19,260 nt of DNA from DATFLS01 sp964413425. Its GTDB lineage: Bacteria; Fidelibacterota; JAANXI01. How positions within the stretch are numbered: position 1 is the stretch's first letter; the number at the start of each line of letters is the position of its first letter. Of the stretch, positions 1 through 7,687 are shown in pieces. The translations under genes were made by a program, and so were the position numbers. The notes below the pieces were generated by a model. That model ran no database searches and had not been told where the DNA came from. It was given only the letters and a program-made list of their open reading frames with translations. The stretch is taken from the NCBI GenBank assembly GCA_964413425.1, contig CAYPST010000079.1, forward strand, positions 1 to 19,260, read 5' to 3'.

Positions 1-11
1 AGGAATAACCA

Positions 12-2534
12 ATGCAACGCGAAGAACTCCAAATAGAGAAAGAGAATCGGGACGCGGCTGAGCAGTTCCTGCAGTTGATGCGTAATCGGGGAATGCCGGC
101 AAAGATGCAGAAAGGAGAATCCATCACCGGAGCAAACGGGTTTGTGGTTCTGGTTCGCAAAGCCCGGAGCCTGCATGCCCTGCAATCTCTTTGCATGGAT
201 CAGACTGATTTCCGGTGCCTCACCGTGCGCTATCGATTACAGGAACCCCCGGTTTTCGGGACATTACTGGTGTCGTTTGTTGCTGATATGCAGCAGCTCC
301 GGAGCGATATGCCCGACACATCGGGGAAGTTTCAGCCTGCCCTCGACTCGGAAGCATGGATGCAACTGGTGCACCAGGGATTCTTTGACGAACTATCGAA
401 GTCGACTGACCTGCACCGTAATGGACAGGGAGATCTCAACACTGAGTGGCTGAAAATGTTTAATAAGGTAATGTCAAACTCAAAATTTCTGTCACCTGAT
501 GACAGGCTGGTGATATTCGGGGAGGTCGTCGATCACCCGGCTGATCACGCCGAATTCGACACGGCCCTGCGAACCTTGCTTCCTCTACTTCCGGAACAAC
601 TGGGAGTTGTACTCCTTGGCATGCCGGAGGAGTACCGCCTTCCTTCCGGCGATCCTCATTTCCTGGAAATCGAATGGAACGAGCGCACCGCAGGCATTCC
701 CGAAGGAACCGAGCGGGCCTATTCGTACAAGGTCTCGTCGCTCCAGGATGACCAACCCGCCAGCCGGGATCTCCTGAACGTTCAACAGTACGCTGTGGGA
801 ATTGCCCGGCTGATCCTCCATGAGCAGACCAACCCGCTGACCATCGGCATCCAGGCCCCCTGGGGAAAGGGGAAATCCTCGTTCATGCAGTTCGTCGACC
901 GGGAACTGATCCGGTGGGCGCCGGCGAACAAATCGTCACTGACTCCCCGGCTCGAGGCCGTGGAAGAGGAACTCAGACAGAACAGGGCAACAAGTAATGC
1001 TCTAATGGCAGAGGGCAAACCGGAAGACCAAACCGGTCAGCAACGTGAAGAAGAACAAGCCCTGGCCGATGAACAAGAGGAGATGGAAGAGCAGCGTGAA
1101 AGCTTATGGCAGCGCATGCGGACAAAGGCACTTGATGACGTGGTCACGGTGCATTTTAACGCCTGGCAGTATGAAGACACCCAACAGATCTGGGCGGGAC
1201 TGGCCAGCAGAATTTCCAGAGCCCTGGAAGATGCCATTCCCGCTCCCTGGCGATTGTTCACTCCATTATCCTACACCTGGCAGAACCAAAAAACGGATCT
1301 CTTTGTCAGCTTAATCATTCCTGTGCTGGGTGCTCTTTTGATCGGTGCCGGTCTGGTACTCGGCTATCAGACTGAAGTAACGGGCCTGGTCAGTCAAGCC
1401 ATCACCCAAAACCAGTTACCCCAATGGTTTGACATTGCCAAGCTGTTTCTTCCCATCGGATCCGGACTGTTTTTGTTCTGGTTTATCACCTGGCGGGTAC
1501 TGAGTGTTCTCCACCCGGTCAGCAGGCGGGTGCTGGAATATATCCGGCTCCCCGACTACCGCAATCAGATGGGCTTCCAGCATCGGGTGCTGGCCGATTT
1601 ACAATTCATGTACGACCGCCTGAAACGATGGCGAAAGAATCCCCGGGTAGTCATTTTTATCGATGATCTGGACCGGTGCTCCGAGGAAAAGATCATGGAA
1701 ATGCTCCAGGCCATCAATCTCATCCTGGGGGCCAGCGATTTCTTTGTCCTGCTCGGAATCGACACCGAAATGCTCTACCGGGCCATTCGCAGCTATTACA
1801 CTGAAAACCAGCCGGAGCATTCGTTACCTGAAAACTTTCCGGAAAATTATCTTCGAAAAATTATTCAGCTTCCCTTTCACCTTCCCGAATTTCCCACCGG
1901 CGTGCGATTCTCTCTCGTCCGGAATCTGTTCAGTCCGGATGCCCAACTGGAATTTCAGAGACATGAAGACGACAAAAAAATTGAGGAAGTCATCGCTTCG
2001 TCACCTCCGGAAGAAGAAATGGAGGAAACCCTTCACTACGATTTGAGTGTGTTGCGTGAACTCAGTATTCAGGAACTCGAGCCCGTGGAGGACACCGTGG
2101 CCGAATTGGCGGCGTACGGAGACTATCAGAAATTCTTAGACGACAATCCCCGCGAGGTCAAACGGCTGGTGAACGTACACAGACTGGTGAAGATTTTACT
2201 CCAGATGCGACATGCCAATGTGGTCTGGCCCGAACACCAGCAGCGGAAGCTGGTCAAATGGCTGATCTTCTGTGCCCGGTGGCCCCATCTGATCGACGAC
2301 GTGCTGCGGTTTGCCCAGGAACATAAAAACAGCACGAACTGCCTGGCCGATATTGCCGGGACGCTCCCTGATAACCTCCGCACCCAACTCAACGAGTATG
2401 CACATCCCGCAGATCGGGGGGATATCATCTCCTCCCAGGATTTACAGCCGGACGGCCAGTTTCACCTGGCCGCGTATTTTTCGCATCTCATCCGTGAGGA
2501 GGACCACACCCGAACAATGGCAGCGAAAGGGTGA
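12..2534 (+). CDS. KAP-family P-loop NTPase, membrane-anchored
   Basis: Complete 840-residue protein; AGGA at 1-4 sits 7 bases before the ATG. Walker A is GIQAPWGKGKSS at residues 279-290 and Walker B is VVIFIDDLDRC at 546-556. Between them lie a charged, Glu/Gln-rich probable coiled coil (about 310-370), the KAP signature FNAWQYED (382-389), and two membrane helices (about 430-451 and 477-497). The downstream LRKIIQLPFHLP (614-625) and NPREVKRLVN motifs are also typical of KAP ATPases. Known for the family: ATPases with membrane segments inserted in the P-loop domain, patchily distributed, some in defence or signalling roles. The first 230 residues match nothing I recognise confidently, but RLVIFGEV and LGVVLLGMPEEY resemble degenerate Walker B and sensor-1 strands of a second ATPase lacking its P-loop. 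The family call is firm; the cellular role is unknown. Confidence 0.88.
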   Translation: MQREELQIEKENRDAAEQFLQLMRNRGMPAKMQKGESITGANGFVVLVRKARSLHALQSLCMDQTDFRCLTVRYRLQEPPVFGTLLVSFVADMQQLRSDMPDTSGKFQPALDSEAWMQLVHQGFFDELSKSTDLHRNGQGDLNTEWLKMFNKVMSNSKFLSPDDRLVIFGEVVDHPADHAEFDTALRTLLPLLPEQLGVVLLGMPEEYRLPSGDPHFLEIEWNERTAGIPEGTERAYSYKVSSLQDDQPASRDLLNVQQYAVGIARLILHEQTNPLTIGIQAPWGKGKSSFMQFVDRELIRWAPANKSSLTPRLEAVEEELRQNRATSNALMAEGKPEDQTGQQREEEQALADEQEEMEEQRESLWQRMRTKALDDVVTVHFNAWQYEDTQQIWAGLASRISRALEDAIPAPWRLFTPLSYTWQNQKTDLFVSLIIPVLGALLIGAGLVLGYQTEVTGLVSQAITQNQLPQWFDIAKLFLPIGSGLFLFWFITWRVLSVLHPVSRRVLEYIRLPDYRNQMGFQHRVLADLQFMYDRLKRWRKNPRVVIFIDDLDRCSEEKIMEMLQAINLILGASDFFVLLGIDTEMLYRAIRSYYTENQPEHSLPENFPENYLRKIIQLPFHLPEFPTGVRFSLVRNLFSPDAQLEFQRHEDDKKIEEVIASSPPEEEMEETLHYDLSVLRELSIQELEPVEDTVAELAAYGDYQKFLDDNPREVKRLVNVHRLVKILLQMRHANVVWPEHQQRKLVKWLIFCARWPHLIDDVLRFAQEHKNSTNCLADIAGTLPDNLRTQLNEYAHPADRGDIISSQDLQPDGQFHLAAYFSHLIREEDHTRTMAAKG

Positions 2535-2556
2535 GTTGTCGGTGGATCGGACAACT
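2534..2556 (+). terminator. Hairpin at the end of the KAP NTPase gene
   Basis: Perfect 7-bp arms AGTTGTC (2534-2540) and GACAACT (2550-2556) with a 9-base loop overlap the stop codon. No strong T tract follows, only GTTTAAAT further on, so it may be a weak terminator or an mRNA-stabilising hairpin. Confidence 0.3.
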
Positions 2557-2658
2557 GCTCACGTTTAAATCTGTTTCTCATTGGATCGCAACTCAGCAGC
2601 AAGTAAATTGTGACGAGCGCAACTCATCCCAGCAGGAATGGAAAGGAAGGTTTTCATT

Positions 2659-2814
2659 ATGCCACAATATGTCACCGTTATCCTGACAGTTATTGGAATT
2701 ATCAGTCTGATTGCCTTGTTTGCCGGGAGATTTCTCACGGCGATCATCGGGGTCGCCCTGATTGGAGCTGGCATATACTATTTCCGCAACCGGGAAGGCA
2801 CCGGCAGCAGCTGA
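2659..2814 (+). CDS. Small two-helix membrane protein (51 aa)
   Basis: The ATG at 2659 is preceded by AGGAAGG at 2644-2650, a strong Shine-Dalgarno 8 bases upstream. It encodes 51 residues: MPQYVTVILTV opens a first hydrophobic helix (about 4-22), then AGRF as a short polar turn, a second helix rich in Ile, Ala and Gly (about 26-42), and a short basic, polar tail containing RNREG. This looks like one of the many small uncharacterised bacterial inner-membrane proteins with two TM segments. It lies 124 bases after the KAP NTPase on the same strand and could be co-transcribed with it. I do not recognise a named family and propose no function beyond membrane insertion. Confidence 0.7.
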   Translation: MPQYVTVILTVIGIISLIALFAGRFLTAIIGVALIGAGIYYFRNREGTGSS

Positions 2815-2886
2815 TGGCGCCATACCCGGGTTCATTTTCCCGAACGGCCAGGTCTCGGTGCCTCTGTTCCGCTTTCCAAAACTTCC

Positions 2887-2949
2887 GGTTCGTGTTCCGC
2901 TCCTTATTTTTTGTCGGCCAACGGAACTCCGGAACCAATCAGACCTTTT
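2887..2949. terminator. Imperfect stem-loop between convergent genes
   Basis: GGTTC (2887-2891) plus GTTCCG (2894-2899) can pair with CGGAAC (2922-2927) plus GGAACC (2931-2936), leaving an internal bulge and a loop of about 22 bases. A T5 run at 2945-2949 follows on the + strand. It lies between the convergent small membrane gene and the hydrolase gene and could stop transcription from the left; the loop is long and the call is weak. Confidence 0.3.
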
Positions 2950-3551
2950 TACTCCTGGTCCAGCCACAATTGCAATACTGATTCATAGGATTCATATGGC
3001 GATATCCGCGTAATTGTATAGCTCTCTTCCGCATTCTTCATGCGGTAGGAGCGATATGCCACTTCATATGTTTGTTTCACCAGGGATTGATTGTGTACCG
3101 GCTGCCCGTTCTGATCCGTGATATTCACCAGTAAGACAGGTCTGGGAGCCAGCGCTGCCGCCAGATCCGGGAGGTCGTAGACCGTCAGGGCCCCGGCAAC
3201 AGTACTGTGAACGAAATCAGGATCATAGAATTTATTCATCACAATTGATTGATAGGAAAGATAGGGTTCCAGGAAGGCAGCTTTCGTGATAATATCATCA
3301 AAGGCAGCGGCATGCAGCAGGACTGGCGCCATGGAACCGCTGGCCACTCCATAGACATGTTCGATTGGCGGATCAGCGTGGTTGATGAGATATCGGCATA
3401 ACTTCACTACATCTCCTGCCCGCACGCCAACAAGACTCCGACCGATCAGCAGACTGTTGAACCACTGATTGTAGGAAATGCCCCCGGTCCCAATTCTCCG
3501 GTTCCGATTAGATCGGGCGCCAGTACCACATATCCCCTGCGAACGAACCAT
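2949..3551 (-). CDS. C-terminal part of frameshifted secreted alpha/beta hydrolase (second hydrolase domain)
   Basis: This frame continues the hydrolase gene encoded at 3446-5140. Real homology to the upstream paralog (5188-7407) starts near GGISYNQWF, aligning with GGVSYNVWF, and runs to the C-terminus: LLIGRS, VGVRAGD, PVLLHAAAF and GALTVYDLPDLAA are shared. The residues before GGIS, including the nominal start, are out-of-frame translation, so this is not an independent gene. Adding one G to the G5 run (CCCCC at 3481-3485 on the + strand) joins the two frames as GPGGISYN and gives about 730 residues, against 739 in the paralog. The domain is a degenerate alpha/beta hydrolase: where GxSxG is expected it has GVASG, with Ala in the nucleophile position. 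It may be a true pseudogene or a base-calling error. Confidence 0.75.
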   Translation of the reverse strand: MVRSQGICGTGARSNRNRRIGTGGISYNQWFNSLLIGRSLVGVRAGDVVKLCRYLINHADPPIEHVYGVASGSMAPVLLHAAAFDDIITKAAFLEPYLSYQSIVMNKFYDPDFVHSTVAGALTVYDLPDLAAALAPRPVLLVNITDQNGQPVHNQSLVKQTYEVAYRSYRMKNAEESYTITRISPYESYESVLQLWLDQE

Positions 3552-5140
3552 TCCAGATGCCCGTCCGGCGAGGCGTCCGCTGCTTTGCCCCGGGGATGCA
3601 GGACTACGATTGCTTCGCTCTTTGTATTTTGCTCCGGAATCATTAAAAGAAACGGAATGACATACTCGCCCTCTCCCGGGAGGAAATACTTTTCGGCTGC
3701 ATACCCTTCCCGCTGGAATCGACCTGTGAAGACAACCTCAGATTCCTGTACATTGTTCGGTTCCCGGTATCCGGATAAATTGATAGCCCCATTAACCACT
3801 CTCGGAATGTGTGCATTAAGATTTTCACGAGATTCCCGTAAGTTTGTAAGAAGTTCTGCGGCTTCAGACCGGTTCATATCGTATACGGTATTACTCTGCA
3901 GGCTGGTAGCCAGTTGTCCGGTGTCCGTTTTTTGCAGTTCTTCGGGTGTCAGGTATTCTACGTCCTGTTCTTCTGATGATCCTGGCAGGTGCAAATGCCT
4001 TTGAAAAAAAGCATACACCGCTTCCCGATTGCTACGAGTATACCCATGGGGATGATCATCTTCCACCAGCATGAGATTGTCCATTTTCTCGAAGGCCTGA
4101 AAAGCCTGTCTGGCCTCAGCATAGGTTTCGCGGACCCCCTGAATGCTGAAGAAATCCCGGGTTGTTGCCACAATCAGCGTCGGTTTGGGGGCACGGACTT
4201 CAATGAGATCTGCGTGATCCAGCCCGCTGACAATCCCATGGTAGAAGTTTTGTTCCCCGTCCTGCACCCCATCCGACTCCATGAGCCGCCGATAGCTGGT
4301 GATATACCCGGCCGGTGCCGCAGCGGCCACCCGATCATCCATCGCCATTATATACGCTGTTTGCGTCCCGCCTCCCGAGAGCCCATGCACGCCAATGCGA
4401 TCCGGATCCACTTCCGGCCGTGACACCAGATAATCAATGGCACGCATGCCGTCCCAGGTAAAATACCGGGCAATGGATTTCCCGGTGAGAAACACCTGGG
4501 CCGCCGGATAGGAATGCTCCTGGGTGGCGCTGCCAATCCGGGACTCCCCGATCTCCGGATCGTAATACTGCAGGCGTTCCCCCTGCCCGATCGGATCAAG
4601 AGCGAAGACCACAAAGCCCTTCCTGACTAAATTCAGCAGCGGAAGTTGATAATATGGCCGGCGGTAGGCGCTGGTACTGTGGCCGCTGCAGAATACAATC
4701 GCCGGCGCTTTCCCTGACAGGCTCTCTGGCAGAAACAGGGAGCCGGTCACGTCGAATCCGGGCATCGACTCGAAGATGATATTCTCTACCCGGTAATGGT
4801 CCTTTTCTATCGTACTCACCACCCGGGCACGCAGTGGCGTTTTGTCCGGAAACGGCCCGACCACGTTCTGCAGCGTTTCTCGTGCCCATTGTTGCCGTTT
4901 GCGCCACTGTTCAGCAGTCCGGAGTTGTGCAACGGTTTCTTGTCGGTGGGATAACAGCTCGAACGCCTGGCCGGTGAGATGATGATACAACGCATTCGGT
5001 GCATCGCTGTAGTGCCGCCAGTCTTGGATGATCGAAAGATCCTCCTGGCCCGTCATGGGGGAAATCACCCCCACCAATAGAATCAGGAGTGAGACCCAGA
5101 AGCACCATGATTTTCTTTGGAATACCATTGGCCGTTTCAT
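3446..5140 (-). CDS. Secreted alpha/beta hydrolase (acetyl xylan esterase/prolyl oligopeptidase-like), frame broken near 3' end
   Basis: The start is well supported: a near-perfect AGGAGGTGAT lies 4 bases before the ATG at 5140. Residues 1-31 form a signal peptide (basic MKRPMVFQRK, then WVSLLILLVGVI). The first hydrolase domain (about 100-385) has HGLSGGG with nucleophile Ser255, probable acid Asp329 in TTRDFFSIQG, and His365 in DDHPHGYT. The fold and motifs match esterases of the acetyl xylan esterase / dienelactone hydrolase type; the substrate is unknown, and export suggests a polymeric or periplasmic ester. The second domain begins around residue 420, but the frame ends in an aberrant PTISGSTVC tail; the true continuation is in the other frame at 2949-3480. 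It lies 47 bases after its paralog, almost certainly in one transcript. Confidence 0.85.
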   Translation of the reverse strand: MKRPMVFQRKSWCFWVSLLILLVGVISPMTGQEDLSIIQDWRHYSDAPNALYHHLTGQAFELLSHRQETVAQLRTAEQWRKRQQWARETLQNVVGPFPDKTPLRARVVSTIEKDHYRVENIIFESMPGFDVTGSLFLPESLSGKAPAIVFCSGHSTSAYRRPYYQLPLLNLVRKGFVVFALDPIGQGERLQYYDPEIGESRIGSATQEHSYPAAQVFLTGKSIARYFTWDGMRAIDYLVSRPEVDPDRIGVHGLSGGGTQTAYIMAMDDRVAAAAPAGYITSYRRLMESDGVQDGEQNFYHGIVSGLDHADLIEVRAPKPTLIVATTRDFFSIQGVRETYAEARQAFQAFEKMDNLMLVEDDHPHGYTRSNREAVYAFFQRHLHLPGSSEEQDVEYLTPEELQKTDTGQLATSLQSNTVYDMNRSEAAELLTNLRESRENLNAHIPRVVNGAINLSGYREPNNVQESEVVFTGRFQREGYAAEKYFLPGEGEYVIPFLLMIPEQNTKSEAIVVLHPRGKAADASPDGHLEWFVRRGYVVLAPDLIGTGELGPGAFPTISGSTVC

Positions 5141-5187
5141 GCAATCACCTCCTCAGCGGATGTTCAATGTCTCAGGACACCAACACT

Positions 5188-7407
5188 TCAATCCAGCCAG
5201 TCGCCGAACAAATCGTCAAACGTTTCAAATGAGTACCACCGCCTGATGGTGAGCTGCTCCCCGGCATTCTGTGCCTCATAGGCCTTTCGAACGATCTGTA
5301 AATCCGTGTCGATAAGTTCCGGGGCGGCCGGGTTGCCGTCTTCATCGGTCACATTGGCCATCAGCAGTTTTCTGGGCGCCAGGCTGGCGGCCAGATCCGG
5401 CAGGTCATAGGCTGTGAGCGCCCCGGGCACGGCGGCATGAATAAAATACGAATTATACCGGCGGTTCATCACCAGGGATCGATAGGAAATCAGCGGCTCA
5501 ATGAGCGCGATGTTGGTGATGGAGGGTTCGAACGCCGCCGCATGTAACAGCACGGGAGTCATCTCTCCCCTGGCCACCGCTCGGATGTCCTCCGATTGCA
5601 CCTCCGGGTGCTGTTTCAACACAGCGAGCAGCCGCATGATATCACCGGTGCGCACACCCACAATACTCCGGCCGATGAGCGTGGACGCGAACCAGACGTT
5701 ATAGGAGACCCCGCCGATGAACGCATCGCCCCGGAACGCACCGGGCCCCATTTCCCCAATCCCGACCAGATCCGGCGCCAGGACAACATATCCCCGTTGT
5801 ACGAACCATTCGATTTCTTCGCCGGAACCGGCCTGAGCAGATTTGCTCTGTGGATGGAGATAAAGCAGTGCGTTTCCGTTTCTTCCTTCCTTGGGAACAA
5901 ACAGCAGATACGGGAGAATATAGTTCCCCTCACCCTGCACATAATATTTCTCGATCACATACCCATCCCGCTGAAACCGACCGGTAAAGACCGGTTCCTT
6001 CATTTCATCCGGAGGACGATACCCGGAAAGTGAGCGAGCCTCAGACACGGCATTCTTGAGATAAGCCCGGAGGTTGTTGCGGGACTTGTTCAGTTGATCA
6101 AGGAGATCATCCGTTTCCTTCTTATTCAAACTGTAGACAATTTCGCTTTCCAGAGATGTCACCACCTGGCCGGTCTCGGTGACCTGCAACTCCTCCGGGG
6201 TCAGCAGGTCCACCTGTTCATCCTCCGAACTGCCCTGGAGGTTCAGATGCTCCTGGAAAAAGGCGTACATGGCTTCCCGATTCTTTTCCGTGGACATATG
6301 GGGAGCGTCGTCTTCCACCATAAGGAAATTATCCGGCTGTCCGAATGCCTGAAAGGCTTGCAGCACTTCAGCCGCTGTCTCACGGGCGCCCTGAATGCTG
6401 AAGAAATCCCGGGTGGTCGTAATCATCATGGTGGGTTTCGGTGCCCGCACTTCCAGGTAATCCGCATGATCCAGGCCATGCCGGAGGAACTGCGGCATAT
6501 TCTGCTCGGCGTCCTGGGGACCGATGGACTCCAGCAGACGCCGGAAACTGGTAATGTAGCATTCAGGGGCTGCCGCATAGATACGCTCATCCATGGCTGC
6601 GATATACGCAGATTGTGTGCCGCCGCCGGACCGGCCGGTGATCCCGATTCGATCCGGATCCACTTCCGGCCGGGTCAGCAGATAATCCACCGCCCGGATC
6701 CCGTCCCAGATCATATACCTGGCCTGCGAGCTCCCTGAGATAAATGCCTGGGCTCCGCCGTAGGAATGCTCATTGGTGCTGCCACCCAACACGGTCTCCC
6801 TGATGTCGGGATCGTAATACTGCAGACGTTCCCCCTGGCCCACCGGATCGAACGCGAACACCACGAATCCCTTTTGCACCAGGTTCAGGAGAATATGCTG
6901 GTAGGCGGTGCTGCGGTACCCATCAATGGTATGCCCGCTGCAGTAAATCACTGCCGGAGCTTTCCCCTCCAAATTCCGGGGTAAAAACAGCGAAGAGGTC
7001 ACATAAAACCCGGGCTGGGATTCATAGATGACGTGCTCTATCCGGTACTCGTCTTTTTCCACTGTCCCCACGACCCGGGCGTTCAGGGGTGTCTTCTCCG
7101 GAAAGGGACCGACAATCTCCGCGAGTGTTTCCCGGACATATTCCTGCCGGCGCTGCCAGTCCCTTCTGGTGTTGAGCTGGGCCACCTTTTCGGCCCGCTG
7201 CTCCAACAGCTGATATGCCTGCTGCGCGAGATGGTGGTACAGCGCATTCTCCGCATCCGTATACTTCAGCCACCGGTTATTGCTCTGACTGCCGGAAATC
7301 ACCGCCAGATCTGCCTGGGCCAGCACCGGATTTTCAAAACTCGTCCAAACAAAGAGCACTGCCAGGCAAGCCATGAATATCCGTTTGATATCAGATTCTG
7401 TGAACAT
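5188..7407 (-). CDS. Secreted two-domain alpha/beta hydrolase (acetyl xylan esterase/prolyl oligopeptidase-like)
   Basis: An intact 739-residue protein, paralogous along its whole length to the next gene downstream. The ATG at 7407 has GGGAG 8 bases upstream. A signal peptide occupies residues 1-31 (hydrophobic FMACLAVLFVW, cleavage probably after VLAQA). The first hydrolase domain (about 100-390) has GRSGGG with nucleophile Ser260, probable acid Asp334 in TTRDFFSIQG and His370 in EDDAPHMST. The second domain (about 470-739) keeps hydrolase-like strands (YVVLAPDLVG, PVLLHAAAF) but reads AVARG where GxSxG should be, with Ala612 at the nucleophile site, so it is probably non-catalytic. Family knowledge points to carbohydrate or acyl esterases, with a peptidase-like activity possible; the substrate cannot be read from sequence. 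Confidence 0.88.
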   Translation of the reverse strand: MFTESDIKRIFMACLAVLFVWTSFENPVLAQADLAVISGSQSNNRWLKYTDAENALYHHLAQQAYQLLEQRAEKVAQLNTRRDWQRRQEYVRETLAEIVGPFPEKTPLNARVVGTVEKDEYRIEHVIYESQPGFYVTSSLFLPRNLEGKAPAVIYCSGHTIDGYRSTAYQHILLNLVQKGFVVFAFDPVGQGERLQYYDPDIRETVLGGSTNEHSYGGAQAFISGSSQARYMIWDGIRAVDYLLTRPEVDPDRIGITGRSGGGTQSAYIAAMDERIYAAAPECYITSFRRLLESIGPQDAEQNMPQFLRHGLDHADYLEVRAPKPTMMITTTRDFFSIQGARETAAEVLQAFQAFGQPDNFLMVEDDAPHMSTEKNREAMYAFFQEHLNLQGSSEDEQVDLLTPEELQVTETGQVVTSLESEIVYSLNKKETDDLLDQLNKSRNNLRAYLKNAVSEARSLSGYRPPDEMKEPVFTGRFQRDGYVIEKYYVQGEGNYILPYLLFVPKEGRNGNALLYLHPQSKSAQAGSGEEIEWFVQRGYVVLAPDLVGIGEMGPGAFRGDAFIGGVSYNVWFASTLIGRSIVGVRTGDIMRLLAVLKQHPEVQSEDIRAVARGEMTPVLLHAAAFEPSITNIALIEPLISYRSLVMNRRYNSYFIHAAVPGALTAYDLPDLAASLAPRKLLMANVTDEDGNPAAPELIDTDLQIVRKAYEAQNAGEQLTIRRWYSFETFDDLFGDWLD

Positions 7408-7568
7408 ACTTATTCTCCCGTCTTCTGATAGTTTTTCATCAAATCAATCTCATCATTCAAATATTTAGTCGAACTCAATCAAGATCCACGGGGATGATTG
7501 GAAATACCATTCGCCAACACTGTTCACGAGAACATTCCTGTAGGTCTATTGACCAGATCTAGTGGTCA

Positions 7569-7597
7569 TAAAAATCTTTTGATGGAGAAAAAGATTT
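7569..7597 (-). terminator. Terminator-like hairpin after the DUF6807-like gene
   Basis: Perfect 9-bp arms AAATCTTTT (7572-7580) and AAAAGATTT (7589-7597) enclose an 8-base loop. Read on the minus strand, the stem runs into TTTTTATG, a short U tract. Position downstream of the DUF6807-like gene fits a weak intrinsic terminator. The stem is AT-rich, which lowers confidence. Confidence 0.4.
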
Positions 7598-7623
7598 CAG
7601 TATTTCTTTGTCCCAAAGCGATC
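7572..7623 (-). repeat. Dispersed intergenic repeat, copy A
   Basis: The 26 bases at 7598-7623 match 18926-18951 at 23 positions (core CAGTATT-CTTTGTCCCA). Both copies are preceded by ATCTTTT, a short spacer and an A-run/T-run that forms an inverted repeat. Both lie downstream of a minus-strand gene in the same orientation. Confidence 0.5.
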
Positions 7624-7687
7624 TTCGAGGCGGTTTTAGCGTTCTTTGCGGCCTCCCTGCGTTTTCCAAAAATATTCGTTCATTATG

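Larger units (their letters stand above)
7408..7687. other. Intergenic gap carrying a repeat copy and CTTTGCG-like motifs
   Basis: This 280-base gap separates the DUF6807-like gene from the hydrolase pair. It holds the hairpin at 7569-7597, copy A of a dispersed repeat (7572-7623), and a GTTCTTTGCGGCCTCCCTGCG tract at about 7641-7661 resembling degenerate CTTTGCG repeats common in intergenic DNA of many bacteria. No gene is supported here. Confidence 0.5.

Noticed and set aside
2587..2626. Direct repeat CGCAACTCA, twice, 22 bases apart
   Set aside because: Only two 9-base copies with no palindrome or regular spacing; likely chance, and no CRISPR-like array exists in the window.
2593..2967. 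124-residue minus-strand frame overlapping the small membrane protein
   Set aside because: Low-complexity, hydrophilic translation without a ribosome site; the + strand frame has a strong Shine-Dalgarno and clean membrane helices.
3475..3500. Programmed -1 frameshift in the hydrolase gene
   Set aside because: No canonical X XXY YYZ slippery site in phase and no obvious downstream pseudoknot. The paralog encodes the same protein without a shift, so error or mutation is simpler.
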